DNA of 48,587 bases from Minisyncoccota bacterium. Lineage in GTDB: Bacteria > Patescibacteriota > Minisyncoccia > Minisyncoccales > RBG-13-42-11. How positions within the stretch are numbered: the first letter of the stretch is position 1; every line of letters begins with the position of its first letter. Positions 8,260 through 16,478 of the stretch are shown piece after piece. The stretch is from NCBI GenBank assembly GCA_028712445.1, contig JAQTPY010000005.1, positions 1-48,587 of the forward strand. The letters run 5' to 3'. A program made the translations under genes and the position numbers. The notes under the pieces were generated by a model. It saw nothing but the letters and a program-made list of their open reading frames with translations, was not told where the DNA came from and ran no database searches.

Positions 8260-10647
8260 TTATAGTTTATAGTTAGTAGATTTTTCTTTCTCAGCAACCT
8301 TAAGAGTAGTTTTGATTACCGTATCCGGGTTCAGAGATATAGACTCAATGCCATTTTCAACCAAGAACTCAGCGAATTCAGGATAATCTGAGGGCGCTTG
8401 GCCGCAGATGCCTATATATTTTTTCCTTTCTCTGCAAATTCCAATTACTTTAGCTATCATTTCTTTTACAGCTTCATTTCTCTCATCGCTTAGATATGCT
8501 ATGTGAGCGTTGTCCCTGTCTACTCCCAAAACAAGCTGGGTCAGATCATTGGATCCGATGCTCATCCCGTCAAAGACATCCAAAAACTTTTCAGCCAAAA
8601 TGACATTTGAGGGAATCTCGCACATTACAATCACTTTCAAACCCTCTTTCCCTTTTTCCAGTCCTTCTTCTTTCATTATATTTAAAACTTTTTTCCCTTC
8701 TTCGGGCGTTCTGCAGAACGGGACCATGACTGTAATATTGTTTAAGCCGAAAACTTCTCTGGATCTTTTTATTGCCTGGCACTCCATTCTGAATGCGGGC
8801 TCAAACGATTTGTCATAATATCTGGAAGCTCCCCTAAACCCTATCATCGGGTTGTCCTCAGCAGGCTCAAATTCCTTTCCTCCGATCAAAGCTGCGTATT
8901 CGTTTGTTTTAAAATCAGAAAGTCTGACTATCACCTCTTTGGGAAAGAAAGCTGAAGCAATGAGAGATATGCCCTCAGCCAGTTCTTCAACAAAATACTC
9001 CTTTTTATTCTTATAACCAAAAGTAATCTCCTCAATGGCCGCCATCGCTTTCTTGTCTTTTAATTTAGGATAATGAAAAAGGGCCAAAGGATGAATTTTT
9101 ATTCTTTCGGCAATAATAAATTCCTCTCTGGCTAACCCAACCCCGCTGCTGGGCAGAAAAGATGTTTTGAAAGCAATGTCCGGAGCTCCGATATTGAGCA
9201 TTATCTTGGTTTTGGTTTCGGGAATCTTTTTTAAATCATATTTTTTTACTTCAAAAGGAACTATTCCCGAGTATACTCTTCCGACCGATCCCTGAGTACA
9301 ATCAACCGTAGCTAATTTTCCACCAGTTAAAGTCTTTGTGGCGATCCTGGTGCCGACGATACAGGGAATGCCGAGCTCTCTTGAGACTATGGCTGCGTGA
9401 GCCGTTTTTCCTCCCTCGTCTGTCACGATGGCCGAAGCAATCCTCATTATGGGAACCCAATCAGGGTCAGTCATTCTGGTCACCAAAATTTCCCCCTTCT
9501 TGAATTTATTTATTTGAGCGACATTGGGGATAATGTTTATCTTCCCCGCCCCTATTTTATTTCCAATTGCGATTCCAGTCAGAACAGGGGCCTTGTCGGC
9601 TTTAACTGAATATTCCTCGTAGAAATTGCCGATTTCAGAAGCATGAACCGTTTCCGGCCTTGATTGAACAATGAATAATTTTCCTGACTTGCCGTCTTTT
9701 GCCCATTCGATATCCTGGGCGTTTCCATAATGTTCTTCAATTATTAAAGCCCATTTAGCTAAAGTTAAAACTTCTTCCTCGTTTAAGCTGAACCTCTCTT
9801 GATCAGCCAGAGGCACCTTTTCTTCTTTCAGGCCTCCTTCTTTTTTGTAAACGTATTTTCCAGTCTTTCTTCCCAGGTTCCTTGTGATTACCGCCCGATA
9901 TCCTGATTTCAGGGTGGGTTTAAAAACATAAAATTGATCGGGAGTTATTTTCCCCTGGACTATCATTTCACCCACGCCGAAAATTGAATTTATAAGAATT
10001 ACATTCTGGAAACCGCTTTCAGTGTCCAGGGTAAATATAATGCCTGAAGAAGCCAGGTCAGACCTTACCATTTTCTGAATACAGGCAGAAAGGGCGATTT
10101 CAAGGTGCTTGAAACCCTTGTCTTCCCTGTAAAATATGGCTCTGTCGGTAAAAAGAGATGCGAAACATTTTTTTACCGCTTTCAGGAGTTCATTCTCTCC
10201 TCGAATGTTTAAAAAAGTTTCCATTTGCCCGGCGAAAGAGGCTGTTTTCAAATCTTCTGCAGTCGCTGAAGACCTGACCGCCACATCCGTCTCTTTTTCT
10301 CCGTATTCTGAAGAAAGGATTCTGTAATTTTCAATTATCTCTTTTTCTAAATCTTCAGGAAATTTCCCATTCAAAATCAATCCTCTTACCGCAGCCCCTG
10401 TTTTTTTAAGACTTGCCAGACTTTTGGGATTGAATTCGTCAAATATTTTTTTAGCTTTCTTATCTATTCCGTTGGCTTCCAAGAAATACCAGAACGCATC
10501 AGAAGTGGTTACAAAACCGCCAGGCACATTCACTCCTTTTTCCTGAAGTTTTGAAAACATTTCCCCCAAAGAAGAATTTTTTCCCCCCACCATAGCTCCA
10601 TCCTTTTTTGAAATGTCTTTTAACCAACGGGTGTACTTTTTTGTCAT
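8260..10647 (-). CDS. ppsA: Phosphoenolpyruvate synthase (pyruvate, water dikinase)
   Basis: 795 aa, the full length for PpsA. ATP-grasp domain at 1-335 (VGGKNSSLGEM, VAVRSSATAEDLKTASFAGQMETFLN); mobile phosphohistidine domain with catalytic His417 in DEGGKTAHAAIVSRELG; C-terminal PEP/pyruvate TIM barrel with GFRGASRYY, MVPFCRTPEEGKK, GSNDLTQLVLG and GICGQAPSDYPEF. It converts pyruvate, ATP and water to PEP, AMP and phosphate, or runs in reverse in some anaerobes to make ATP. Between pfkB and ackA in the carbon operon, 4 nt after the ackA stop. Confidence 0.96.
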   Translation of the reverse strand: MTKKYTRWLKDISKKDGAMVGGKNSSLGEMFSKLQEKGVNVPGGFVTTSDAFWYFLEANGIDKKAKKIFDEFNPKSLASLKKTGAAVRGLILNGKFPEDLEKEIIENYRILSSEYGEKETDVAVRSSATAEDLKTASFAGQMETFLNIRGENELLKAVKKCFASLFTDRAIFYREDKGFKHLEIALSACIQKMVRSDLASSGIIFTLDTESGFQNVILINSIFGVGEMIVQGKITPDQFYVFKPTLKSGYRAVITRNLGRKTGKYVYKKEGGLKEEKVPLADQERFSLNEEEVLTLAKWALIIEEHYGNAQDIEWAKDGKSGKLFIVQSRPETVHASEIGNFYEEYSVKADKAPVLTGIAIGNKIGAGKINIIPNVAQINKFKKGEILVTRMTDPDWVPIMRIASAIVTDEGGKTAHAAIVSRELGIPCIVGTRIATKTLTGGKLATVDCTQGSVGRVYSGIVPFEVKKYDLKKIPETKTKIMLNIGAPDIAFKTSFLPSSGVGLAREEFIIAERIKIHPLALFHYPKLKDKKAMAAIEEITFGYKNKKEYFVEELAEGISLIASAFFPKEVIVRLSDFKTNEYAALIGGKEFEPAEDNPMIGFRGASRYYDKSFEPAFRMECQAIKRSREVFGLNNITVMVPFCRTPEEGKKVLNIMKEEGLEKGKEGLKVIVMCEIPSNVILAEKFLDVFDGMSIGSNDLTQLVLGVDRDNAHIAYLSDERNEAVKEMIAKVIGICRERKKYIGICGQAPSDYPEFAEFLVENGIESISLNPDTVIKTTLKVAEKEKSTNYKL

Positions 10648-10651
10648 AAGT

Positions 10652-11677
10652 TTATTTAAAATTTCTTGATTTTCTAACTATGTGCAGTTCTTCATCTGTT
10701 TTGACAGATATTATTTTTGTTTCTTTTAAAATATTCAAGTCTCCCGTTATCATCTTCCTTATCTTTTCTGATCCTTCCCCAATGGCTCCGGTAAACACTA
10801 GCAGATCGCACCCTCCCAGAATGGCAAAATATGAACCTATGTATTTTTGAATTCTGTAAACAAATATCTCTAAAGCAAGTTCCGCCTTTTTATCTCCTTT
10901 TTTAATAGCAGATAAAACTTCCTTCATTTCAGATATGCCGCAGATTCCTTTGATTCCCGAATCCTTATTCAATATTTCATCGAGTCTTTTTGAAGAAAAT
11001 AATGAAGAAAGCTTAATTAAAATGCCCGGATCCACGTCTCCGCACCTCGTCATCATCAGAAGCCCTTCTGAAGGAGTAAACCCCATCGAAGTATCAATGG
11101 CTTTTCCTCCCTTGATTGCGGCAATTGAAGATCCTCCTCCCAAATGACAGCTGATAATTTTTAATTTTTCAAAATCATTTCCTATAATCTCAGCTCCCTC
11201 CCGAGAAGCGTATTCGTGTGAAATCCCGTGAAATCCGAAGCGCCTGAAATTGTATTTTTTCTTTAAATTCTCCGGCAGACCATAAATAAAGGCCTTGGGA
11301 GGAATATTTTCAAAAAAACCTGTATCAAAAACCGCAACCTGCAAAGCTCTGGGGAAAATTTTCCTGGAAAGCTTGATCCCCAATATATTAAACGGATTGT
11401 GAAGCGGGGCTAGTTCATTATATTTTTCAAGTTTTCTTAAATTGCTTTCTGTGATTTTCAAAGGTTTCCTGAATTCTTCACCTCCATGCACTACTCTATG
11501 GCAAACCTTTTTTATCTCTTTTTTATATCCCTCCAACTCTTTTAACTCCTTTAAAAAAATCTTCTGATAATCCTTTGAATTTTTTACGGCTATCTTCTTT
11601 TCTTTTACCGACTTTAAATCAGCGTCAAAAAGCCTATATTTTATTGACTGGGAACCGCAATTCAAAGAAAAGATCAT
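10652..11677 (-). CDS. ackA: Acetate kinase (short form)
   Basis: 341 aa against about 400 in E. coli. ASKHA-fold motifs: N-terminal LNCGSQSIKYRLF, HRVVHGGEEF, AVFDTGFF, RRFGFHGISHEY, and the phosphate-binding CHLGGGSSIAAIKGGKAIDTSMGFTPSEGLLMMTRCGDVDPG; C-terminal VFTGAIGEGSEKIR. It makes acetate and ATP from acetyl phosphate and ADP. The first part and the C-terminal end are trimmed compared with the usual form, but all active-site blocks are kept. The ATG overlaps the pduL stop as ATGA, so the two are coupled. Confidence 0.94.
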   Translation of the reverse strand: MIFSLNCGSQSIKYRLFDADLKSVKEKKIAVKNSKDYQKIFLKELKELEGYKKEIKKVCHRVVHGGEEFRKPLKITESNLRKLEKYNELAPLHNPFNILGIKLSRKIFPRALQVAVFDTGFFENIPPKAFIYGLPENLKKKYNFRRFGFHGISHEYASREGAEIIGNDFEKLKIISCHLGGGSSIAAIKGGKAIDTSMGFTPSEGLLMMTRCGDVDPGILIKLSSLFSSKRLDEILNKDSGIKGICGISEMKEVLSAIKKGDKKAELALEIFVYRIQKYIGSYFAILGGCDLLVFTGAIGEGSEKIRKMITGDLNILKETKIISVKTDEELHIVRKSRNFK

Positions 11678-12255
11678 AGGAATTTCCTAAGAATTAACTC
11701 TCCTGATCCATGGCCGAAAATACCAGCAGCATTGCCCTCGTCTGTATCTATATGAAGGCAGGTAATGGAATTATTTTTAATTCTTACTCTGACGTTGCTA
11801 AAAACCAGGGATCTTTTCCCCATTACCCTCGCTGAAACATATTTTCTATTTTCTATCTTTAATTCTTTTGCATCTTCGGGATTGGTATGAAGATGTCTCC
11901 AGGAGACAATGGCGCCATCCCCGATTTTAATCTTTGTTTTAGGGCCAATAATGCATATGGCTGGAGTTCTTTTAACATCTCCTGACCTCCTGACGGGAAC
12001 ATTGACTCCCAAACCAAAGGCATCGGTAAAAGACATTTCCACCTGAGTGGCTCCTCTTAGGGGCCCGACTATTCTCACCTGAGAAATCTTTTTATCTCCT
12101 TTTTGAATATCAACAGTTTCATTTGCGGCAAATTCTCCAGGCTGGCTCAGATCCTTTTTTTTGGTAAGCTTATAATCTTTGCCAAAAAGCATTTCCAAAT
12201 CCTCTTTGGCTAAATGGACATGCCTTGCTGAAATTTCAATCGGAATCTTTTTCAT
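11674..12255 (-). CDS. pduL: PduL-type phosphotransacylase
   Basis: 193 aa. PduL enzymes swap CoA and phosphate on acetyl or propionyl groups and replace Pta in many anaerobes. Seen: ISARHVHLA near the start and WRHLHTN in the middle, the histidines of the two-zinc site, plus GPLRGATQVEMSFTDAFGLG and a C-terminal HGSGELILR. With ackA directly downstream it gives acetyl-CoA to acetate plus ATP. The frame extends 33 codons upstream, but that stretch contains the promoter and reads poorly; MKKIPIEISARHVHLA is the natural start. First gene of the carbon operon. No microcompartment shell genes are present, so a free enzyme is likely. Confidence 0.93.
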   Translation of the reverse strand: MKKIPIEISARHVHLAKEDLEMLFGKDYKLTKKKDLSQPGEFAANETVDIQKGDKKISQVRIVGPLRGATQVEMSFTDAFGLGVNVPVRRSGDVKRTPAICIIGPKTKIKIGDGAIVSWRHLHTNPEDAKELKIENRKYVSARVMGKRSLVFSNVRVRIKNNSITCLHIDTDEGNAAGIFGHGSGELILRKFL

Positions 12256-12265
12256 AGATTGATTT

Positions 12266-12294
12266 ATTATATTAAAGTTATGATGATAATTCAA
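12266..12294 (-). promoter_or_regulatory. Carbon-operon (pduL) promoter
   Basis: TTGAAT (12289-12294), exactly 17 nt, TATAAT (12266-12271). The -10 ends 10 nt before the pduL ATG, so the leader is at most a few nucleotides and has no SD. Confidence 0.75.
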
Positions 12295-12344
12295 GGAATA
12301 AGAACCTGCTTCAGCAGAACCTTGTTTCTCGCTTTGCTCAAAAT

Positions 12345-12381
12345 AAAAAAGCATCTTCTCTTTTTAAAAAAAAGAAGATGC
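12345..12381 (-). terminator. Terminator after ankyrin gene 1
   Basis: GCATCTTCT and AGAAGATGC form a perfect 9-bp stem with an A/T-rich loop that can pair further; on the minus strand it is followed by TTTTTT. It isolates the ankyrin gene from the carbon operon. Confidence 0.85.
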
Positions 12382-12416
12382 CTGGCTCAATGTAAAAGGA
12401 CAACTTTGTACCAAAA

Positions 12417-13016
12417 CTATGCGGACTTAGGGCTCCGCCACTTGAACGACGATGTGTGGTATGAGATTATGGGGCTCTTCTTGTACCGAGGATCAAAAAA
12501 TTCAATTATATCTTCGTGATTGAGTCTTTTAGCAAGATAAAAAGCTAATTTGTTCTGAGCGGAAACGTCCGCTCCATTGCTGACTAAAAATTTGACCATT
12601 TCGAGCCTGCCGGTGATTACCGCCTGAATTAACGCATTATTTTCTTGGGCGCCAACGTCGGCCCCGCTTTTTAATAAAAGATCTACTATTTCCATGCGGC
12701 CCAGCTTTGCGGCAGCAACAAGCGCAGAATCATTTTCAAATCTGAGATCGATGTCGCAATCAATAAGATTCTCTATTACGCGGGGGCAATTATTTTCTAT
12801 TGCCCTCATTACCACTTTCTTAACAGGAATATCAACATTGACTCCATGGCCGAGGGAGAACTTGATTCTCCCGCTTCCTCCTTTTCTCAGCATTTTCTTC
12901 TCTTTCAGTTCATCGAGAGACGCCCCGTCTAACCCCAGCACGCCATCCGTAAAGAAACCTAGAGTTTGATTTTCATCCGTTAGTTTTTCCACGACAGCCG
13001 TTCTTAAACCAGACAT
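12417..13016 (-). CDS. Ankyrin-repeat protein 1
   Basis: 199 aa. Residues about 64-165 hold ankyrin-type repeats (SALVAAAKLGRMEIVDLLLKSGADVGAQ, NALIQAVITGRLEMVKFLVSNGADVSAQ), which usually bind proteins. The N-terminal part contains LDGASLDELKEKKML, resembling MDGVSLDWLMERRI in the second ankyrin protein at 13745, so the two look like paralogs. No signal peptide or membrane segment; cytoplasmic. A strong SD (AGGAGG) precedes the ATG. Upstream, TTGACA (about 13055-13060) is a perfect -35 with a weak A-rich -10. The partner is unknown. Confidence 0.85.
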   Translation of the reverse strand: MSGLRTAVVEKLTDENQTLGFFTDGVLGLDGASLDELKEKKMLRKGGSGRIKFSLGHGVNVDIPVKKVVMRAIENNCPRVIENLIDCDIDLRFENDSALVAAAKLGRMEIVDLLLKSGADVGAQENNALIQAVITGRLEMVKFLVSNGADVSAQNKLAFYLAKRLNHEDIIEFFDPRYKKSPIISYHTSSFKWRSPKSA

Positions 13017-13093
13017 TCAACAAACCTCCTTTTAAATTTTTTGAACTAATCTTCATTTTTAAGAATCCAGCAATTTTGTCAAACGAAGTTATG

Positions 13094-13128
13094 AAAAAAA
13101 ACGCCTGGCTGTCTTTTGCAGCAAGGCG
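13094..13128 (-). terminator. Terminator after the Nudix-like gene
   Basis: On the minus strand CGCCTTGCTG and CAGCCAGGCG pair (one mismatch) around a 7-nt loop, followed by eight T residues. Confidence 0.85.
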
Positions 13129-13147
13129 CAATAAATTAGAAATACGA

Positions 13148-13732
13148 TTAATCTGTTGTAATATCTGATATTTGGAGAGCTTCCTCGACGAGAAATCTCA
13201 TGCGGGGAGAAACAAATTCTATCCCTGCAAGTCTGTCCCGCGGGACAAATTTTATCTCTCCTTTAGCCGTTCTCTCTTGAAATTCCCGCGTCTCTCCCAG
13301 GCAGGCAATATTTATAGGGGTTGAGAATGCGAGATCAATGGAAGCACATTCCCCCTTCTCCTTGTCTTCGTAAAGACGCCAGAACCAAGCAGGAGCCATC
13401 AGAAGAGGATCGGGGAGGCAAAGAAGTTTAAGCCCCACCTCTTCTTTTATTTCCTGGGTTAACCTCGTAAGAATAGATCCTTGGTATCTCTCCCTTGTCA
13501 GGATCGGCGCTCCGACGCCAGAGAAATCAGTTATTTCTGCTCCCCCGCCGGCGGCTTCCCATTTTCCTGACAAGTCCTCACCGTAAAGTGAATCTTTTTC
13601 CAGCCTTCTCCGTAGAAGAGGAGCTCCATCTTTGATTATTACGGCGAACACACCGATGCCGGTACCAACTGCCCTTCCTCGGGACAAGTTCTTGTCGCAC
13701 TCAGCCAGAATCCTTTCTCTTTGAGTTTTCAC
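13148..13732 (-). CDS. Nudix-like hydrolase with expanded Nudix box
   Basis: 194 aa from a GTG start (13732) with a good SD (AAGGAGAAGG). The core is Nudix-like: GVFAVIIKDGAPLLRRR, GKWEAAGGGAEI and QEIKEEVGL, the metal-binding helix with the usual R replaced by Q in REXXEE. Between the GG and the EE helix there are more residues than the canonical box allows, an insertion of about 15-20. Nudix enzymes cleave nucleoside diphosphates linked to another group; the substrate here is unknown and activity is uncertain. It starts 12 nt after ankyrin gene 2 and probably shares its mRNA. Confidence 0.75.
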   Translation of the reverse strand: MKTQRERILAECDKNLSRGRAVGTGIGVFAVIIKDGAPLLRRRLEKDSLYGEDLSGKWEAAGGGAEITDFSGVGAPILTRERYQGSILTRLTQEIKEEVGLKLLCLPDPLLMAPAWFWRLYEDKEKGECASIDLAFSTPINIACLGETREFQERTAKGEIKFVPRDRLAGIEFVSPRMRFLVEEALQISDITTD

Positions 13733-13744
13733 TTACCTTCTCCT

Positions 13745-14398
13745 TTATTTTATATCCAAAATCTTAACCATATCAGGATTATTATGTTCTTTGGCCGATC
13801 TCAATAGAGCATCGTCGTTCGCATGAATATTGACTCCGCTTTTGATGATGCTCCTTACTACCTCCTGTCTATCCACTCCGATTGCTTCCAGAAGAGCCTG
13901 CTCCTTTATCGGTTCAGGCACTCCTTTTTCTAGGAGAATCTGGACAACTTCATTGTGCCCATACTTGACTGCAATCAGAAATCCCTCATCGTTCCTTACG
14001 TGGACATTGGCTCCATGTCTGATCAAAACCTTGAGGGTTTTAGCGCAGTTGTAGGTAGCTGTAGCAAGGAATGGCCTTTCCCCTCCGGTATGCACGTCAG
14101 CGCCATAAATTAGCAGAATCTCTGCCACGTCTGGCCGGTCATACTCTGAAGCGAATATTAAAGGCATGTCTCTCTGAACGTGAAGGTTGGCGCCTTTTTC
14201 AATAAGCTCCTTGGTAAAGTTTACCTCCAAGCTCAGTGCCCAGGATTCGAAGTCCTCTTTTTTGAGACCAACGTCCTCGTGGAGGAATTTAACTAACTGC
14301 TCCACTCCGACTTCGTTGCCGAAGTTTACTGCAAAGAATTCCAGATAAGGAGAATGTATTCTTCTTTCCATTAGCCAATCCAGCGATACTCCGTCCAT
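13745..14398 (-). CDS. Ankyrin-repeat protein 2
   Basis: 217 aa. Ankyrin repeats run from about residue 55 to the end (NFTKELIEKGANLHVQ, RPDVAEILLIYGADVHTG, NCAKTLKVLIRHGANVHVR, HNEVVQILLEKGV, RQEVVRSIIKSGVNIHAN, NPDMVKILDIK). The N-terminal DGVSLDWL resembles ankyrin protein 1. No signal peptide. An SD (AGGAG) lies about 11 nt before the ATG. A TTGACA sits at 14469-14474, right in the T tract of the upstream terminator. Likely a protein-binding scaffold or inhibitor; the partner is unknown. Confidence 0.85.
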   Translation of the reverse strand: MDGVSLDWLMERRIHSPYLEFFAVNFGNEVGVEQLVKFLHEDVGLKKEDFESWALSLEVNFTKELIEKGANLHVQRDMPLIFASEYDRPDVAEILLIYGADVHTGGERPFLATATYNCAKTLKVLIRHGANVHVRNDEGFLIAVKYGHNEVVQILLEKGVPEPIKEQALLEAIGVDRQEVVRSIIKSGVNIHANDDALLRSAKEHNNPDMVKILDIK

Positions 14399-14472
14399 AT
14401 TAGAATCACTCCTATTCCAAATTAAATTGTTATTGAACCATTTACTTTATGCAATAAAAATATAATTTTGTC

Positions 14473-14497
14473 AAAAAAAGGCCGAGGAAACCCCGGC
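14473..14497 (-). terminator. Terminator after the deaminase gene
   Basis: GCCGGGG and CCTCGGC form a 7-bp stem (one G-U) with a 3-nt loop, followed by seven T residues on the minus strand. Confidence 0.85.
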
Positions 14498-14526
14498 AGT
14501 AGAATTATTTTAATCTGATGCTCTCC

Positions 14527-14979
14527 TTAAAGTTTATACCCTTCCGGATCCAGCATTGTGTCATTAAAAAGCTTTTTTGCTTTTTCAATCGTTTCTTTAT
14601 TTTCAGTTTGTCTGATGTTCACCCCTGCTTCTTTCAACATTTTTTGAGTCTCTTTGGTCAAAGTAGAATTAGGCACTGCAAAAACGACATTTCTAATTCC
14701 GCTTATTATGATAAGAGAACAGCAATCCGTCTTTCCTGAATTCCGCTTATTACAGGGCTCAATGATGGCATATAGAACATCCGATGGTTCAATATCAATC
14801 CACTCTTCCTTCGCCTGCTGAAATATCAATTCTTCAGCATGAAACATGCTGTCATCTGAACTGGCGGCGCAAAAAAGAACTTCGCCGTTTCTGACCAAAC
14901 AGGCAGCCACTGATCCCTCTTTATCTTTTGAGGTCTGAGACAGTTCAAAAAGGTATTCAAATATTTCTTTCTCACTCAT
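14527..14979 (-). CDS. Cytidine/dCMP deaminase-fold protein (RibD-type motif)
   Basis: 150 aa. Zinc site: H47-A-E49 and P75-C76 with C86/C87 (EPCNKRNSGKTDCC), followed by SGIRNVVFAV, as in the RibD deaminase domain. The reductase half of RibD is absent. It could deaminate a pyrimidine, a nucleotide or a modified base; the substrate is not evident. Immediately upstream is an extended -10 (TG-A-TAGAAT, 14986-14994) that ends 6 nt before the ATG, which predicts a leaderless mRNA. Neighbours are a hairpin repeat upstream and the ankyrin/Nudix pair downstream. Confidence 0.85.
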   Translation of the reverse strand: MSEKEIFEYLFELSQTSKDKEGSVAACLVRNGEVLFCAASSDDSMFHAEELIFQQAKEEWIDIEPSDVLYAIIEPCNKRNSGKTDCCSLIIISGIRNVVFAVPNSTLTKETQKMLKEAGVNIRQTENKETIEKAKKLFNDTMLDPEGYKL

Positions 14980-14985
14980 GGATTT

Positions 14986-14994
14986 ATTCTATCA
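14986..14994 (-). promoter_or_regulatory. Extended -10 for a leaderless deaminase mRNA
   Basis: TG-A-TAGAAT with 6 nt to the ATG; no good -35. The predicted start of transcription is at or next to the A of the start codon. Confidence 0.5.
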
Positions 14995-15014
14995 CAAAAA
15001 TCCACTTTTCGTAG

Positions 15015-15055
15015 AAGAAGGGATGTGCTAGGTCCGACCCCGCACATCCCTTCTT
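15015..15055. repeat. REP-like hairpin element, copy 1
   Basis: Perfect 14-bp inverted repeat AAGAAGGGATGTGC / GCACATCCCTTCTT around a 13-nt centre that itself can pair (GGTC/GACC type). A second copy with 28 of 31 core positions identical lies at 42442-42472. There is no T tract on either side, so it is not a simple terminator. It begins at the stop codon of the MBOAT gene. Confidence 0.85.
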
Positions 15056-16464
15056 TAAAAACTAAAATAAATGAAATTTGGAATTTGGTCTCCGGAAAGC
15101 TCCATGCTGACAATGAATGCCAGAATAAAGAAAAAAATAAGAAAAATCACAGTTCTTCCTTTAAGCAGTGAAACCAAGCTGCTAAATATTTGCTTTTCCA
15201 ATAAAACCAAAAGGAGTCCCGCTGAAAAACATGCAAGGATTGTAAAGCTGAAAATGTCTACCCTTCCTTCCTCAAATGAAAAAATGTATCGAAAGAAATC
15301 AAAAGCGTCTTTAGTTGTTTCGGAAAAAAAGAATACCCAAGATACTGAAACAAAAATGAAAGTAGCTGTCCACAATAAGAATTTTTGAAAGACTTTCTTG
15401 GCTTCAAACAACTTCTTTGCTAAAGCATTACTGACAACCAAACCAAACCCCTGGATTGCGCCCCAAATAACAAAGTGGAGGGCTGCGCCATGCCAAAGAC
15501 CAACCACGAGCATAGTGGCCATTAAGTTTGCATACTTCCTGGTTGTCCCCTTCCGATTTCCGCCTAAAGGGACATAAATATAATCGCGCACCCAGGAAGA
15601 AAGACTCATGTGCCACTTTCTCCAAAAGCTTCGGATATCAAGGGCCAAGTATGGCGAATCAAAGTTTAATGGCGACTTAAAACCCATCAATCCCGCAAAC
15701 CCTATCGCCATATCGCTGTACCCGCTGAAATCAAAGTAAATGACCAGCGAATAAGAGAAAACGGCCAATATAACTACCTCAAAAGAGTAATTCTGGGGAA
15801 TAGCGACAACTGGCGCCACTAAAGCGGTTGAAAGATAATTGGAAAAAACTATTTTTTTGAATAATCCCAGAATAATCAAGACCAAATTCTGATTTAAATT
15901 TTCTATCTTTCCTGCCCCTCCGTCTTTTAGCTGGGGAAGGAAATTGCCCGCCCTGTCTATGGGGCCAGATAAAATTTGGGGGAAGAATGAGATGTAAATG
16001 AAAAAATCGAGAACGGAAGAAACAGGAGTTATTTTCTTTAAATAAATATCTATATTGCATGAAACCGCCCTGAGGATATAAAAGGACAACCCTACAGGAA
16101 GGATAATTTCTAACAGGGGGAGACTTGTCGCCACGCCAAAACGAGAAAGTAAATCTTCTGCAGATACTCGAAAAAAATCGTAGTATTTGTAGAGGCCCAA
16201 GACAGAAATGTTAGTTGCGATAGAAAAGATAAATATCCATTTCCTTCTTCCCCAAAAATCAATATCTATTAACTTAATGATAAAGAAATTAAAAAGAGAA
16301 ACCGAAAAAAGAATTATAAGGAAACGGAAATCCCATAGAGAATAGAAAAAATAACTTGAGAGAAGAAGGAAAAGGCGCCAGGCCAGAGGCCAGCGCTTAA
16401 GGTTCCAGTTTAAAATAAGAATTACGGTAAAAAAAGTAAAGAATTCTAATGTGGGAAAAAGCAT
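15055..16464 (-). CDS. MBOAT-family membrane O-acyltransferase (AlgI/DltB-like)
   Basis: 469 aa, about ten or more membrane segments. Family blocks: YFDFSGYSDMAIGFAGLMGF (about 243-262), FWRKWHMSLSSWVRDYIYVPLGGNR (280-304) and VVGLWHGAALHFVIWG, with His325 as the expected catalytic histidine. These enzymes move acyl groups across the membrane onto extracytoplasmic sugars or teichoic-type polymers. The next upstream genes are an SGNH protein and an anchored protein of unknown function, giving an acylation cassette like AlgI-AlgJ/X. The acceptor polymer is unknown. Confidence 0.93.
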   Translation of the reverse strand: MLFPTLEFFTFFTVILILNWNLKRWPLAWRLFLLLSSYFFYSLWDFRFLIILFSVSLFNFFIIKLIDIDFWGRRKWIFIFSIATNISVLGLYKYYDFFRVSAEDLLSRFGVATSLPLLEIILPVGLSFYILRAVSCNIDIYLKKITPVSSVLDFFIYISFFPQILSGPIDRAGNFLPQLKDGGAGKIENLNQNLVLIILGLFKKIVFSNYLSTALVAPVVAIPQNYSFEVVILAVFSYSLVIYFDFSGYSDMAIGFAGLMGFKSPLNFDSPYLALDIRSFWRKWHMSLSSWVRDYIYVPLGGNRKGTTRKYANLMATMLVVGLWHGAALHFVIWGAIQGFGLVVSNALAKKLFEAKKVFQKFLLWTATFIFVSVSWVFFFSETTKDAFDFFRYIFSFEEGRVDIFSFTILACFSAGLLLVLLEKQIFSSLVSLLKGRTVIFLIFFFILAFIVSMELSGDQIPNFIYFSF

Positions 16465-16478
16465 CTTTCAGAAGCCCT

